A stretch of 64,000 bases of DNA from Ktedonobacteria bacterium brp13 (GCA_015099395.1 AP024096.1:5931485-5995484), one strand, 5' to 3'; shown: positions 9,355 through 17,939, counted from the stretch's first letter. Numbers and translations are program-made. The notes: a model not told the origin generated them from the letters alone.

Positions 9355-9480
9355 AATTCCTGAGGGGCGGTCCCCATCTTTTAAGCAGGCATGGTGTCTG
9401 CTACCTTGCAGATCTCGTTTTCTATGTGACTACCTTGTAAGCATAGTATCTGTTGTGAGATTGCGAGAAAGGTTTGCACA

Positions 9481-12204
9481 ATGTTAAAAGAGAACGTGCT
9501 GCATTCGTTGAAGGCATTGTTACCAGGGGGGCAGGTATTTGTTGATCGCGCGACGCTCATCTCGTACGAGGTTGATGCGGGTCTGGATAAGGGTCTGCCT
9601 GAGGCGGTGGTTTTCCCTCGTACGACTGAGGAAGTGATGCGTGTGGTGCGTTGGGCGAATGAGCATGGTATTCCGCTGATAGCGCGAGGTGCAGGTACTG
9701 GACTGTCTGGCGGTGCGGTGGCGGAGCGTGGTGGGATCATTGTTGAGTTTGTGCATATGAATGCGATTAGTGATTTTGAGCCGCGTGGGCGGAGTGCTGT
9801 GGTGCAGCCTGCGTTGATCAATTTGCGTCTGGATGAACGGGCGCGCCTGGCTGATCTCTATTTTCCTCCTGATCCTTCGAGCCAGCGTGCATCGACGATG
9901 GGCGGCAATGTTGCTGAGAATTCGGGTGGTCCACATTGCTTTAAATATGGGGTGACTACCAATTATATTGTGGGCCTTGAGATCGTGCTGGCGGATGGTC
10001 GGCGCATGCAGTTGAATGGTCGCGCACAGGACTATCCTGAGTACGATCTGTGTGGTCTGGTGACGGGAAGTGAGGGGACGCTGGCTCTGATTACTGCGAT
10101 CACGACGCGTCTGTTGCGTAACCCTCCTGGCGTCAAAACTCTGCTTGCTATCTTCCGTACGGTGGAGGAGGCTGGCGTTGCGGTCTCGGCTGTGATTGCT
10201 GCTGGTCTGGTTCCGGCGACAATGGAGATGATGGATACCAGGATTGTGCAGATTGTAGAGCCGTTTGCCCATGCGGGCCTGCCGCTGGATGCTGGCGCGG
10301 TTCTGATTATCGAGTTTGATGGCTATCCTGAGAGTCTGGCTGGACAACTGGCAGAGGTGCAAGAGATCCTGCTGGCTCATGGCGGCTATAACCTACGGAT
10401 TGCGCAGGATGAGGATGAGCGTACGCGCATCTGGTTGGCGCGTAAGAGCGCCGCTGGTGCGATTGCGCGCGAAGTACCGGCCCAATATACCGTTGACATC
10501 ACGGTACCACGTAGTCGGTTGGCTGCCGTCTTAAAAGAGGTCAATGCTATCTGTGATCGCTACGCTCTGCGCGTTGGTCACGTCTTCCATGCCGGTGATG
10601 GCAATCTTCACCCCCTGATCATGATCCCGGACCCGGATGATCCCGACCTGATCGCGCGTGTCCATGCCGCTGGACACGACATGGTGGAGTGTTGTGTTGC
10701 GCAGGGTGGTAGCTTGACGGGAGAGCATGGTGTCGGCATCGAGAAGCGCCAGCATATGCTTATGATGCACAATGCTGCCGAGCTGCTCGCGATGTGGGAT
10801 ATCAAACAGGTCTTCGATCCTGCTAACCGGCTCAATCCCGGTAAAGTCTTTCCTGCGCCGCAGCGTGAAGAAGACTTTGGCAAGCCTTATGCGGGCTATC
10901 AGCCAATCGAGACCTTGATCACTACGTTACCCGCAGTGACTGAAGATGGCTATACACCACGCAATGCACAGGAGGCCGCACAACAGCTACGCGCACTCTC
11001 TTTGCAGCACCAGCCAGTTACGATCACCGGTGGTGTGCCTGTTACCTCTGTCTCGTCTGTACCTCATGTATCATCCATGACCCTGGCTCCAGCGGCTACT
11101 GATACGTTGCACCTGCTCAGCACAAGTCGTTTGCAAGGTATTATCACCTACGCTCCCGACGATCTGTATGTGACTGTAGGAGCCGGGACGCCGCTAGCTG
11201 CGATTCAAGCTTTCCTCGCTGAACAGAACAAGCAGTTGCCGCTGGTCTCACCCTGGTCTGCTACTACTATTGGCGGCTTAGTAGCGGCCAACATCAATGC
11301 GCCGCTACGTATGCGCTATGGTGCGATCCGGGATAACGTACTCTGTGCCACCGTGGCGCTCGCTGATGGTCGTGTCATCCGTACCGGACGGCCCATCGTC
11401 AAAAATGTCGCTGGTTATGATATGACCAAGATCTTCATTGGCTCATACGGTACGCTTGGACTCTTCTGTGACCTCTCATTGAAGGTCCTGCCTATGCCGC
11501 GTGCCAGGCGCACACTTGTGTGGCCTATCTCAGATCTCGCCAGCGGCTTACGCTGTGGTCAGATGCTGCTGCCGCTGGCCTTGAATGCCTCCGCAATCCT
11601 CTTGACACACAGTTATACTTCCGAACATGTGCCCGCAAGCCCCTATCATTTGTTTTACACCGCCGAGGGTATCCCTGAAGATGTGCACGCTGAACTTCGG
11701 CAGGTACGCGAGCTATTGCGTCTCAGTGGTGCTCTGAATACTGTAGAGCCTTTAGAGACGGATAGCATTACGGGTACCCAGGTCTGGTCGGAGCTCGTCG
11801 GCGCAAGCGCTGCTGGAGATGCTGCGCAAGGATCGGCTCTGGTCGTGCGTATAGGCGTACCGGTGAAGAACCTTGCTGCCTATTGTGAGGCGCAGGCAGA
11901 AGTGTTGGGGCAGGTGACGTATAGTGTCGACTTTGCGAACGGCTTCGTCCATGCAGTCACATACGTAAACGCTAGTATTGAAGCTCAGATGTGGTTGCAG
12001 CGGCTCCGCGAACCTGCATTGGCGCAGCACGGCTATGCCATCGTGGTTGCGCAACCTGAAGCACTACGTAACCAACTTGATCTCTGGGGCTATCAGCCGA
12101 GCAGCCTGAGCCTCATGCATCGTCTACAGCAGCGCTGGGATCCCCAGCATATTATGAATCCCGATTATACACTCTTTAAAGAAGGACATAGCACATACAT
12201 GTAG
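9481..12204 (+). CDS. GlcD-GlcE fusion FAD-linked oxidase (2-hydroxy acid dehydrogenase type)
   Basis: 907 aa with two flavin modules. Residues 1 to ~465 are GlcD-like: an FAD-binding type 4 domain (ARGAGTGLSGG, PPDPSSQRASTMGGNVAENS) followed by an FAD-oxidase C-terminal domain with HVFHAGDGNLHP. Residues ~480-907 are GlcE-like with a second FAD-binding type 4 domain (VTVGAGTPL, SPWSATTIGGLVAAN, GRPIVKNVAGYDMTKIF). In glycolate oxidase these are separate subunits that pass electrons through the iron-sulfur protein GlcF to the membrane. Here they are one polypeptide and no glcF follows: downstream lies only repeat and IS DNA. The substrate could be glycolate, lactate or another 2-hydroxy acid. 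The ATG at 9481 has GAAAGG upstream. It is an intact frame. Confidence 0.88.
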   Translation: MLKENVLHSLKALLPGGQVFVDRATLISYEVDAGLDKGLPEAVVFPRTTEEVMRVVRWANEHGIPLIARGAGTGLSGGAVAERGGIIVEFVHMNAISDFEPRGRSAVVQPALINLRLDERARLADLYFPPDPSSQRASTMGGNVAENSGGPHCFKYGVTTNYIVGLEIVLADGRRMQLNGRAQDYPEYDLCGLVTGSEGTLALITAITTRLLRNPPGVKTLLAIFRTVEEAGVAVSAVIAAGLVPATMEMMDTRIVQIVEPFAHAGLPLDAGAVLIIEFDGYPESLAGQLAEVQEILLAHGGYNLRIAQDEDERTRIWLARKSAAGAIAREVPAQYTVDITVPRSRLAAVLKEVNAICDRYALRVGHVFHAGDGNLHPLIMIPDPDDPDLIARVHAAGHDMVECCVAQGGSLTGEHGVGIEKRQHMLMMHNAAELLAMWDIKQVFDPANRLNPGKVFPAPQREEDFGKPYAGYQPIETLITTLPAVTEDGYTPRNAQEAAQQLRALSLQHQPVTITGGVPVTSVSSVPHVSSMTLAPAATDTLHLLSTSRLQGIITYAPDDLYVTVGAGTPLAAIQAFLAEQNKQLPLVSPWSATTIGGLVAANINAPLRMRYGAIRDNVLCATVALADGRVIRTGRPIVKNVAGYDMTKIFIGSYGTLGLFCDLSLKVLPMPRARRTLVWPISDLASGLRCGQMLLPLALNASAILLTHSYTSEHVPASPYHLFYTAEGIPEDVHAELRQVRELLRLSGALNTVEPLETDSITGTQVWSELVGASAAGDAAQGSALVVRIGVPVKNLAAYCEAQAEVLGQVTYSVDFANGFVHAVTYVNASIEAQMWLQRLREPALAQHGYAIVVAQPEALRNQLDLWGYQPSSLSLMHRLQQRWDPQHIMNPDYTLFKEGHSTYM

Positions 12205-12274
12205 GGAAAATCGCCAGTAGCAATCTTTTTATATCCCTAGAGATACTACACGCTATACAGGAAATGAAGCTTAA

Positions 12275-12465
12275 GCCTCCCTCTTTGAGGGGGGAAAGCC
12301 GCCTTAGCGGCAGGGGGGAGTAGAATGCTAGCAATGCCCTGTAATCATCAATTACCAACTATGAAGATAAGAGTGATAGATAGTGTATAATCGAGGTTAA
12401 TAGCGTAGTTCGAGAATCTACTCCCCCCTGTCGCTGCGGCGACATCCCCCCTCAAAGAGGGAGGC
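12275..12465. repeat. 191-bp palindromic element, copy A
   Basis: Bounded by GCCTCCCTCTTTGAG on the left and its complement CTCAAAGAGGGAGGC on the right. Long inverted ends of about 50 bp (the left arm includes GCGGCAGGGGGGAGTAGA, the right arm TCTACTCCCCCCTGTCGC) enclose an ~85-bp AT-richer core with no ORF. Copy C at 60862-61052 has exactly the same length and nearly the same sequence, and copy B is split by an IS. The form is that of a MITE or REP-like element. Flanks are partly shared too (TTTAGCATCCTTACAGG on the right of A and C). Confidence 0.9.
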
Positions 12466-12547
12466 AGGGGCTTTAGCATCCTTACAGGCAATATCATACA
12501 ATATTCATGCTAGAGATACTACACGATCTACAGGAAATGCAGCACTT

Positions 12548-12562
12548 GCCTCCCTCTTTGAG
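12548..12562. repeat. 191-bp palindromic element, copy B, left fragment
   Basis: The first 15 bases of the element (GCCTCCCTCTTTGAG). The last nine, CTCTTTGAG, form the target duplication of the IS4-family insertion that starts at 12563. The ~35 bases upstream repeat the sequence upstream of copy A (TAGAGATACTACACG and TACAGGAAATG), so copies A and B may have arisen by local duplication. Confidence 0.85.
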
Positions 12563-14090
12563 GGCAATGCCATTCAAATAAGAATAATGTCGCGAAAGGT
12601 GGTATTTTTGAAGCATACGGAGTGATATTTGTCTTGCTGACGATAGAAGGCGGAAGAGACGCCTTTGACCACACGCGGACAGAAACGCAAGCGGCGAGGA
12701 GACAGCAATTTCTTGGGGTTCCGCAGATTGGCCAGCAAGCGTTCTTGCTGACGAGGCAGCTCTTCCTTGGCCACAATCGAGAACTCATAGAACGCCGTAT
12801 CCAGGGTCTGCAGCGCATGCGTAAAGCTGAGACGATCAGGATCCAGATCCCCTTGCAGGGCCGCTTCATGCATCCAGGCTCGGATGGCATAATGTGCCAT
12901 CACCAGGCCGTAGAGCTCCTGATAGATGAACTCCGGCGTTTTGCTGCGTAAGGGCTGCGGGCTGAGTCGTTGATGAATTTTCATTTCCTTAATAGCCAGT
13001 TCAATCTCCCAACGCTCATGGTACAGGCAGATCAGGTCCAGGGCCGGAGCCTGCTGGGGATCAAGCAACGTGGTCACCAGTCGATGCACCTTCGAGGGAT
13101 TGGCCCGGTCCGAGGTCCGTGAGGTGGGCAAGTCGGCCAGCTCACGCGCCACCGAGGGCTCAAGACGGTACTCAATGATACGGACCGTCAAAGGTGGTTG
13201 GTTTTTGCCTTTGGGTCGCAGATTGACCAGGTAACTGCCGTCAGCCAGGGTGCAACTGCGTTGGGTGAAGATGCCTGCCTTCAGTCGGCAGAGCAGATGT
13301 GCCCCCTGGTGCTCGACGGCCGTCAACCAGTTGATCGAGGGAAAATTGCGATCGGCCAGCAGCAGCATCCCCTCATGGAGCGAGCGCAGCAGAGCCCAGG
13401 CCATGCTTTGTTCGCTGGCTTTACAGCGGGCAAAGAGCGCATCGACGATGGCATGGGTGCCCACTTCGGCCAGATACATACAGCGCACCTGGGGATAGGG
13501 AGACTGACTTTTGCCAGAAGTGAGGCGACCAAAATGCAAGGCATTGGTCGGCGAGTCAGGAACCTCATCCAATGTACTATCAATGGCCATCAGTCGCAAG
13601 CCAAAGGCGAAGGCTCCTTTGGTGCGTTCAGTGGCCAGCGGCCGGCAACACTGGCGGAAGAGCCGACGCATGACGATGCTGCCCAGGCTCGCTCGGCGTG
13701 CGGTCAAGGCCCCCCCAGTCGGCAACGCAAGATGGGAATCGGGCCAGAGCCACTCCAGGCCACGGCACAGATGGGCAAACACGTCGGTGACATTGTATTG
13801 ACGGAACAACGACAAGGCCATCACATAGTAGACCATGACCAGTTGACTGAGCTTGCGTTCGCGCTTCTCCCAGGCTTGACACTGACTCAACACCTCACCG
13901 ACCAGTTCACGCGGGTAGCACCGTTCCAGAAACGGTAGCTGCAGGTGCTGGCAAAACTTGCTATCTGGGTCAATCTGCTGTAACCTAAAAGGCATAAAGA
14001 AGGTCTCCTTGCTTCGACTAAATGAGTTACATTTTCTACTCTCAGTATCGCACATGGAGACCTTCTTCTTCTTATTTGAATGGCATTGCC
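12563..14090 (-). mobile_element. IS4-family insertion sequence, complete, 1528 bp
   Basis: The ends are perfect inverted repeats over 22 bases (left GGCAATGCCATTCAAATAAG, right its complement). The element is flanked by the direct repeat CTCTTTGAG at 12554-12562 and 14091-14099 (9 bp; it can be read as 11 bp if the end is set one base inside). It lies inside copy B of the 191-bp palindrome. Perfect ends, an intact transposase and a perfect duplication show a recent insertion. Confidence 0.95.
12574..13995 (-). CDS. IS4-family transposase (DDE)
   Basis: 473 aa, intact. The IS4 signature Y-(2)-R-(3)-E-(6)-K is present exactly as YHERWEIELAIKEMK and supplies the catalytic Glu. The first Asp is in MAIDSTLDE and the second in LLADRNFPSINW. 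The start at 13995 (MPFRLQQID) has AAGGAGA eight bases upstream; a frame extension to 14055 reaches almost into the inverted repeat and is unlikely. The stop at 12574 is 11 bases from the left end of the element. It has no accessory gene. Confidence 0.93.
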   Translation of the reverse strand: MPFRLQQIDPDSKFCQHLQLPFLERCYPRELVGEVLSQCQAWEKRERKLSQLVMVYYVMALSLFRQYNVTDVFAHLCRGLEWLWPDSHLALPTGGALTARRASLGSIVMRRLFRQCCRPLATERTKGAFAFGLRLMAIDSTLDEVPDSPTNALHFGRLTSGKSQSPYPQVRCMYLAEVGTHAIVDALFARCKASEQSMAWALLRSLHEGMLLLADRNFPSINWLTAVEHQGAHLLCRLKAGIFTQRSCTLADGSYLVNLRPKGKNQPPLTVRIIEYRLEPSVARELADLPTSRTSDRANPSKVHRLVTTLLDPQQAPALDLICLYHERWEIELAIKEMKIHQRLSPQPLRSKTPEFIYQELYGLVMAHYAIRAWMHEAALQGDLDPDRLSFTHALQTLDTAFYEFSIVAKEELPRQQERLLANLRNPKKLLSPRRLRFCPRVVKGVSSAFYRQQDKYHSVCFKNTTFRDIILI

Positions 14091-14099
14091 CTCTTTGAG

Positions 14100-14274
14100 G
14101 GGGGATGTCGCCGCAGCGGCAGGGGGGAGTAGAATGCTAGCAATGCCCTGTAATCATCTATTACCAACTATGAAGATAAGAGTGATAGATAGTGTATAAT
14201 CGAGGTTAACAGCGTAGTTCGAGAATCTACTCCCCCCTGTCGCTGCGGCGACATCCCCCCTCAAAGAGGGAGGC
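14100..14274. repeat. 191-bp palindromic element, copy B, right part
   Basis: This continues copy B after the IS4 element and its 9-base duplication (14091-14099). With the left fragment (12548-12562) it rebuilds a 190-bp element. Its left arm reads GATGTCGCCGCAGCGGCAG, a better match to the right arm than in copies A and C (which have AAAGCCGCCTTAGCGGCAG), so the arms of this copy are more fully palindromic. The core differs from copy A at only a few bases. Confidence 0.9.
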
Positions 14275-14427
14275 AGGGGTTTTAGCATTCCTACAGGTGA
14301 TAGCGAAATTTTACTACACTAGAGATAAAATGTATTATGCAGGTGATAGCGATGAAAAGTATCGGGGGAGTAAAATTTTTCAATCAACTCTCCCCGTATC
14401 TCTCTTCCCAAAAAACTTGCCTCCAAT

Positions 14428-14655
14428 TTAATCCTGTGGAATGCTGGCCTTTTGTGTATTCTGCTCCTGCTCCTTTGCTAACTTTTTAGGATCATCAGAA
14501 TGGATCTCTTTGCCCTGGGGCGTGCTGGTGTCAGGTTTCCCTTCGCTATCGTATTGACCCTGACCATAGAGACCGGTGTTTCCTTGCTGTCCATAGAGAG
14601 GATTGGCCTGTTCTGCTTGCGCCTCTTTCTTCTGTTTCTCGTTCTTCTCAGGCAT
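14428..14655 (-). CDS. Small hydrophilic Gln/Lys/Glu-rich protein
   Basis: 75 aa with no hydrophobic stretch. It is rich in Gln, Lys, Glu, Gly and Asp, with a central NPLYGQQGNTGLYGQGQYD showing a repeated (L/Q)YGQ unit and a Lys/Gln-rich tail. It is probably disordered. The ATG is preceded by an almost ideal AAGGAGGTCAC site, which makes it very likely a real, well-translated gene. The composition recalls small stress- or desiccation-related proteins, but that is only an analogy; no family is recognised. It stands alone: repeat DNA downstream and a 570-base gap upstream. Confidence 0.72.
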   Translation of the reverse strand: MPEKNEKQKKEAQAEQANPLYGQQGNTGLYGQGQYDSEGKPDTSTPQGKEIHSDDPKKLAKEQEQNTQKASIPQD

Positions 14656-15224
14656 GTAGTGACCTCCTTCAATCTATTCGTGACGCGTTCCGCTGTGGCT
14701 GTTGTTCGTAGCGATTTCTATTTTCTTGCAGAGGGAAAGTGTTTCCAAGCTCTCTATTCTCCACCTTTAATTACTTGTACGCATGAGATGAGCAAATAGA
14801 TACTGTACCTTATCGTCGGTTGTTTCTCTGTATGCCGTGGTACGTTCTTGTGGCATTACTGTAGATTAAGGCCGATGGCGAAAAATTAGAACATGCTAAG
14901 GGACTCTCGAAAACTAAATCGTCCCAGAGAGGGGTAACTTGCATGAAATAGCATTTACAGATGTGGCAAGAAATGCTTTCAAATCCATGTGATATCATCA
15001 GTATCACAATCCTTTGGCAAACCCATATCAGCCGCTTGGAGCTGCTCCATGAGATTGCCGTAGATGACCGTCCCATGCCCGATAGGTACCCGCCCTTCAG
15101 GATCTTCTTTTTCCTTTGCTACGCTGGAATAGACAGAACATACCTGCTCAAGTTGAACACAGAAAAACAATTTAGCAACAGTATCTGTTAATACTCGACT
15201 CCCGAATTCCTAGGCCACTTTGGT
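14656..15224. other. Gap with possible decayed coding remnant
   Basis: 569 bases without a supported gene. A 63-codon minus-strand frame (14979-15170, TTG start, no ribosome site) contains a protein-like piece (EGRVPIGHGTVIYGNLMEQL) and may be the remnant of a longer gene. Upstream of the 14428 gene the region should also carry its promoter. Confidence 0.35.
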
Positions 15225-15725
15225 TTAGTTTTGCTCCTCGATAACGACTTTCCACAGGGCGGGTCCTGTGATGGTCAGAGTCACGTTGTACTGGGTTTGA
15301 GTCGCGGGAGGGAGAGGAGTGTAAGCGTTCAGGTTGTTTTGTCCCATGCATTGGCTTTTTGTCGCCCCTAATCCCAGGTCGAATTCAACGCTGCCTGTGC
15401 CTATGCAGCTTTCATAGGTGGTAAATTTGGTTGAGGCAATGAAGTGTCCAAGCGTGCTCGTGCTCGTCACACCGTTTTCAACGTTGCCTTGCCGTTGAAA
15501 GAGAATATGCCAGCCTGGCTGCACCAATGTTGCTCTATTGGGCAGTGTAGGCGGTTGTGTGAGAATAGGCGTCAATGCTGTTGGCGTGTGAGCGAGAGTT
15601 GCGGTCTGAGTGGGCGTGACGTGCGCAGTTGACGTTGAGTCACAGCCTACCAAGAGGAGAACGGCTAGCAGCATGATCGCCAGCAGATAAAACGGTGTCT
15701 GTCGTTCGGGGTGTTGTGGGTACAT
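15225..15725 (-). CDS. Putative lipoprotein of unknown function
   Basis: 166 aa. A type II signal peptide is clear: hydrophobic LLAIMLLAVLLLVGC, with the lipobox Cys at residue 28 followed by DSTST. A Thr/Pro-rich linker (residues ~32-62) leads to a ~100-residue folded part containing two cysteines (YESCIGTGS and KSQCMGQNN) that could form a disulfide. Translation signal: GAGGTAAAG just before the ATG. No family was recognised. It should be anchored on the outer face of the cytoplasmic membrane. Confidence 0.75.
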   Translation of the reverse strand: MYPQHPERQTPFYLLAIMLLAVLLLVGCDSTSTAHVTPTQTATLAHTPTALTPILTQPPTLPNRATLVQPGWHILFQRQGNVENGVTSTSTLGHFIASTKFTTYESCIGTGSVEFDLGLGATKSQCMGQNNLNAYTPLPPATQTQYNVTLTITGPALWKVVIEEQN

Positions 15726-16096
15726 CTTTACCTCGAAATAGATTTAAATAGATTTTTGCCAGAGCGTTGCTCTTTTCCCCTGTGTTTATATGGACGAATT
15801 TCTATCGCAAAACCACAACAGGAAAAGGAGAGCTAATGAGAGTACATTTTCTTAGCGTTGCTTCCCGTTCCGTTCATACTCAAGGGCCTGTGTTCATCTC
15901 TGTGTGTTTCTCGATCTGCTCTTTAAGCGGGACAATTAATAATTCTTGAATCCTAAGGACATAATTGGATTATCCTTATTAATTAAATTTACGCTTAGAG
16001 AGTCTTATTGTAGAGCTTAAACACGCCAAAAACGCTTGTTTTTTTCGCTGACTGAGCATATTCTAAGAGAGTCAAAAGAAAGTGAGGTTCTCAATT
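15726..16096. promoter_or_regulatory. Divergent region between the lipoprotein and ECF sigma genes
   Basis: 371 bases with no gene. At 15955-15978 there is an imperfect inverted repeat (AAGGACATAAT, then ATTATCCTT) in an AT-rich stretch about 120 bases before the sigma gene. It is a possible operator or promoter element; it is not repeated elsewhere in the window as far as I could see. Confidence 0.3.
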
Positions 16097-16732
16097 ATGC
16101 AACTTCGTGAACGTACAAAAGTACAAGAGATTCAGAAAGACGCCACCGATGGCGATTTTGTAAAACGTACCATTGCCGGTGATCAGAGTGCATTTGAGCA
16201 GTTAGTTCAGCGCTATAACACACCTCTATTTAATTTTATTTGTCATTTGCTGGGTGACTACGATATGGCCTGTGATGTGTCGCAGCAAGTCTTCCTGCAA
16301 CTGTATATCTCGATGCCGACATTGCGCACTGGCGAACCACTCAAAGCCTGGTTATTCCAGGTTGCACGCAATCGTTGTCTGGACGAACTCCGTCGCAAAC
16401 GCTCGATCCACTTTTCCGAGCTCGAAGGGAACAGCGATGATGAGGATCTCTCTCCGTTGAATATTATGCCAGATACACAACCGTTGCCCGACGAGATGGC
16501 TGAGCGCAGTGATCTTCAGTCTGCATTGCGTGTAGCGATCGATGCTCTGCCCCCGAAGTTCCGTTCGGTCGTACTTTTGCGCTATACCTCTCAGCTAAGT
16601 TTCTCAGAGATTGGTAAGACCTTAAGTATGCCAGAGGCGACTGCCAAAACGTACTTCCAGCGTGCGCGGCCCTTGCTGCGAGAGGCTCTCGCGGATCATT
16701 GGAAGCCAGAGCAGAATGAAGTTGTCTCTTAG
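16097..16732 (+). CDS. ECF-type RNA polymerase sigma factor
   Basis: 211 aa sigma-70 family protein of the extracytoplasmic-function group. Region 2 runs from DQSAFEQLVQRYNTPLFNFI through DYDMACDVSQQVFLQLYI to PLKAWLFQVARNRCLDELRR. Region 4 is ALPPKFRSVVLLRYTSQLSF with a helix-turn-helix in SFSEIGKTLSMPEATAKTYF. The start is set at the ATG at 16097 with AGTGAGG 9-10 bases upstream; a GTG at 16082 would overlap that site. The next gene (16860) encodes a small acidic protein in place of a typical membrane anti-sigma factor. Confidence 0.92.
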   Translation: MQLRERTKVQEIQKDATDGDFVKRTIAGDQSAFEQLVQRYNTPLFNFICHLLGDYDMACDVSQQVFLQLYISMPTLRTGEPLKAWLFQVARNRCLDELRRKRSIHFSELEGNSDDEDLSPLNIMPDTQPLPDEMAERSDLQSALRVAIDALPPKFRSVVLLRYTSQLSFSEIGKTLSMPEATAKTYFQRARPLLREALADHWKPEQNEVVS

Positions 16733-16806
16733 TGTTCGTTGAGTTTTCTCGACGCGTCCTGAAAAGAACCTGAGAAAACTTGGAAAAACTGAAACTGATC
16801 TCTAAG

Positions 16807-16843
16807 GTTATTCGTGTCTATATCAGACGGTAACACGAATAAC
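16807..16843 (+). promoter_or_regulatory. Inverted repeat upstream of the small acidic gene
   Basis: Perfect 11-bp arms GTTATTCGTGT (16807-16817) and ACACGAATAAC (16833-16843) with a 15-nt spacer. It ends 17 bases before the start codon, next to the AGAGGGG ribosome site. It could be an mRNA hairpin that limits read-through or protects the distal message, or an operator. Confidence 0.5.
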
Positions 16844-16859
16844 ATAGAGGGGTAGTAAA

Positions 16860-17066
16860 ATGAACACTTTTGACTTGCAGCTGGCATTGGACGACCTGAA
16901 CGAAAACGATGATTATAGTGATGTTGATGCATTGTTTGCAAAATTAGAGACTATTGCGCCACCCGTCAATCTGATTGAGCGTGTTATGGATGCCGTAACT
17001 CGCCTCCCGCTCCCGATTGGCGAGGTCGCAGACGATGACGACGAGGAGATGCTGGAAGTCATCTAA
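16860..17066 (+). CDS. Small acidic protein downstream of ECF sigma factor
   Basis: 68 aa, strongly acidic, ending in DDDDEEMLEVI, with a central helix-forming segment APPVNLIERVMDAVTRLP. The PPxxLxERVM pattern resembles the stalk region seen in many anti-sigma factors, but there is no zinc-binding motif and no membrane segment. AGAGGGG lies upstream of the ATG and a strong terminator follows. Position and spacing (127 bases after the sigma gene) suggest co-transcription and perhaps control of that sigma factor. This is inference only. Confidence 0.68.
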   Translation: MNTFDLQLALDDLNENDDYSDVDALFAKLETIAPPVNLIERVMDAVTRLPLPIGEVADDDDEEMLEVI

Positions 17067-17162
17067 GCGCCAGCGATATCCAGGGTATGTAAGACACGCA
17101 AGATAGGTACTGGTACAAGCCAAGCAGAAAGTGGTCAAAAGTGTGCAAACTTTCTTTTGACA

Positions 17163-17191
17163 GGCAAGGTCATTATCGACCTTGCCTTTTT
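17163..17191 (+). terminator. Rho-independent terminator of the sigma/acidic-protein operon
   Basis: Stem GGCAAGGTC (17163-17171) and GACCTTGCC (17178-17186), 6-nt loop, then TTTTT. A canonical intrinsic terminator. Confidence 0.93.
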
Positions 17192-17439
17192 GCTGTCCAT
17201 TTTTACTTGCTGGCGGGAATAGAGTTTTCTGTGGGTGGCTGCTCGTTTTTACGAGCACCTATATAAAAACACACCCGATACAATTTCTCTGGTAGAGAAG
17301 AAGTATCCAGGTGTGTCTTTATAAACAATGGATAAGGACCACAGCAGGCATCCTACCTTCATAAAGAAGGCCATCCCACTGCCACCAATAATACGAGAAA
17401 AAGCAACCATTAACAAGGTGCCTTTTAGAAAGACCGACT

Positions 17440-17515
17440 GGGTGATCAGGGATTCGAACCCTCAGACGCCACATACCAATATGTATGTAATATCCTGCAC
17501 CTGCATCCCCTGGTA
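17440..17515 (-). pseudogene. tRNA-like remnant (3' half)
   Basis: On the minus strand the 3' part of a tRNA is recognisable: a T-arm GAGGGTTCGAATCCCTG followed by ATCACCC-A, like an acceptor strand and discriminator. Upstream there is a possible anticodon hairpin (CATAC/GTATG). The matching 5' acceptor strand GGGTGAT is missing and no D-arm can be folded. The T-stem has one mismatch. This looks like a decayed tRNA or a tRNA 3' end left by an integrative element. Confidence 0.4.
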
Positions 17516-17799
17516 AAACGATTGTGACATCATTTTACAGAAATTTTACAGTGGTTTGGCAACAACTTCATACGGTCATTATCTCTTTGTGTTTTAGTAG
17601 TATACCCTATCTTTTTTAGGAATTCTACCCTCTATCCCAATCTGGCTACTCCTGCTTTCATTTTATAGTAATGGGTGTCATGAAAAAAGGAGTGCCCATA
17701 GATATTGTGTCTATACGCCAAAATGAGCTATAACAAAAGCCCACTAAAAACAGTAGAGTCGTATATCTTGTAGTGTGATAACTGCGAATAGCTACAAAA

Positions 17800-17831
17800 T
17801 TGACACACTTTCGCCTTACTTCCACTATATC
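17800..17831 (+). promoter_or_regulatory. Candidate sigma-70-type promoter for the DUF4097 gene
   Basis: A perfect TTGACA (17800-17805) followed at 18-20 bases by an AT-rich -10 candidate within ACTATATC, about 110 bases upstream of the start codon at 17940. Position and the -35 match are good, the -10 is ambiguous. The rest of the 17192-17939 gap contains only the tRNA-like remnant. Confidence 0.35.
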
Positions 17832-17939
17832 TTCCCGGCATACTTCTTGTATAGAGTTACGGTCCTTTACGTCTTATTACGTGTGACCGCCACGCCAGCA
17901 TTGTTGAGACAATCATCTGTTTAACAGGGAGAAAAATAT

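Noticed and set aside
9520..10380. 286-codon minus-strand frame inside the GlcD-GlcE gene
   Set aside because: His/Arg/Thr-rich composition typical of an antisense shadow of a real gene.
13198..13938. 246-codon plus-strand frame opposite the IS4 transposase
   Set aside because: Exact shadow of the intact transposase, no ribosome site, no family match.
14979..15170. 63-codon minus-strand frame with TTG start
   Set aside because: Partly protein-like but no ribosome site and no family; reported only as a possible remnant within the gap.
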